The translations under genes and the position numbers were made by a program. Below the pieces are notes generated by a model. It had not been told where the DNA came from. It worked only from the letters and a program-made list of their open reading frames with translations, and did not search any database. From Calothrix sp. HK-06 (GTDB taxonomy: Bacteria > Cyanobacteriota > Cyanobacteriia > Cyanobacteriales > Nostocaceae), in assembly GCF_001904745.1 (NCBI RefSeq), contig NZ_MRCD01000023.1:1-64000 (forward strand): a stretch of 64,000 nucleotides of DNA, in the 5' to 3' direction. This document shows positions 63,906-64,000 of the stretch, piece by piece (positions within the stretch are counted from its first letter, which is position 1; every line of letters begins with the position of its first letter).

Positions 63906-64000
63906 ATCAAGCTCAACAAGAATTTAATAATACAAACGAACAGCCAAAACGTACAATTGCTGAATGGATAACTTTCGGCGCCGCAACATGTATTTTATCA
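63902..64000 (+). CDS. TIGR02588-family protein, 5' part only
   Basis: The frame starts at the ATG overlapping the stop of the TIGR02587 gene and runs to the window edge (33 codons). After a polar N-terminus it reads PKRTIAEWITFGAATCILS, the opening of the single membrane segment in TIGR02588 proteins. The rest is outside the window. The overlap implies translational coupling with its upstream partner. Confidence 0.8.
   Translation, partial: MNQAQQEFNNTNEQPKRTIAEWITFGAATCILS

Noticed and set aside
1-64000. tRNA or rRNA genes
   Set aside because: I looked for T-loop (GGTTCGAATCC-like) and anticodon-stem patterns and saw no convincing candidate by eye; tRNAscan-SE would settle this.

Overview
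The window is chromosomal DNA from a cyanobacterium, most probably a filamentous member of the Nostocales. The allophycocyanin alpha-B gene apcD, cyanobacterial small proteins such as a DUF2555 protein next to coaBC, many GAF/CHASE3/REC histidine kinases, Yfr2-like small RNAs, low GC content and abundant short palindromic intergenic repeats all point that way. The usual cyanobacterial palindrome HIP1 (GCGATCGC) was seen only twice, whereas GGCGCC occurs about 118 times by hand count, roughly 30 times chance expectation.

Layout. 0.5-10.9 kb is housekeeping: purF and purL, a pair of tandem small RNAs each behind a perfect CRP-type operator, apcD, a 23S rRNA uracil methyltransferase (rlmD), an RsbW-like anti-sigma factor, two small cyanobacterial proteins and asnS. 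10.9-18.9 kb is accessory: a secreted protein, repeats and gene remnants, an M28 peptidase, then a tight group of two paralogous cytochromes P450 followed by a CrtI-type phytoene desaturase, an enzyme unusual in cyanobacteria, and a solitary HsdR-N-like protein. 18.9-26.7 kb carries an outer-membrane beta-barrel candidate, a 1378-residue hybrid histidine kinase and a partner-switching set (anti-sigma kinase, REC-PP2C phosphatase, STAS antagonist). 26.7-36.1 kb holds a PIG-L deacetylase pseudogene and an exopolysaccharide locus: a cellulose-synthase-like GT2 enzyme with three proteins carrying four DUF3131 domains.

36.4-44.6 kb has a decayed ketoacyl synthase III, an M48-TPR protease, an MscS channel, an OFA-type MFS transporter, three copies of a Yfr2-like small RNA with clear promoters and terminators, and purH. 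44.6-52.9 kb is a putative conflict (immunity) island: a cation/proton antiporter, a NACHT NTPase and, divergent from it, a WD40-Roc-zinc ribbon-TIR protein of 1002 residues followed by an unrecognised helical protein and a nucleoside deoxyribosyltransferase-like protein. 53-58 kb returns to metabolism (esterases, coaBC, S4 protein, HAD protein). 58-62.3 kb is a signalling cluster (two REC-histidine kinases, one single-domain REC, one NarL-type regulator), and the window closes with a GlsB/YeaQ membrane protein and a TIGR02587/TIGR02588 pair, the last gene cut by the window end.

The most interesting signals are the CRP-site/sRNA duplication, the TIR-Roc island, the Yfr2-like array whose 5' end is the complement of the reported Yfr1 core motif, the P450-P450-CrtI group, and several unrelated palindromic repeats that supply the last codons and stop codon of ORFs. 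No tRNA, rRNA, CRISPR array, insertion sequence or prophage was recognised.
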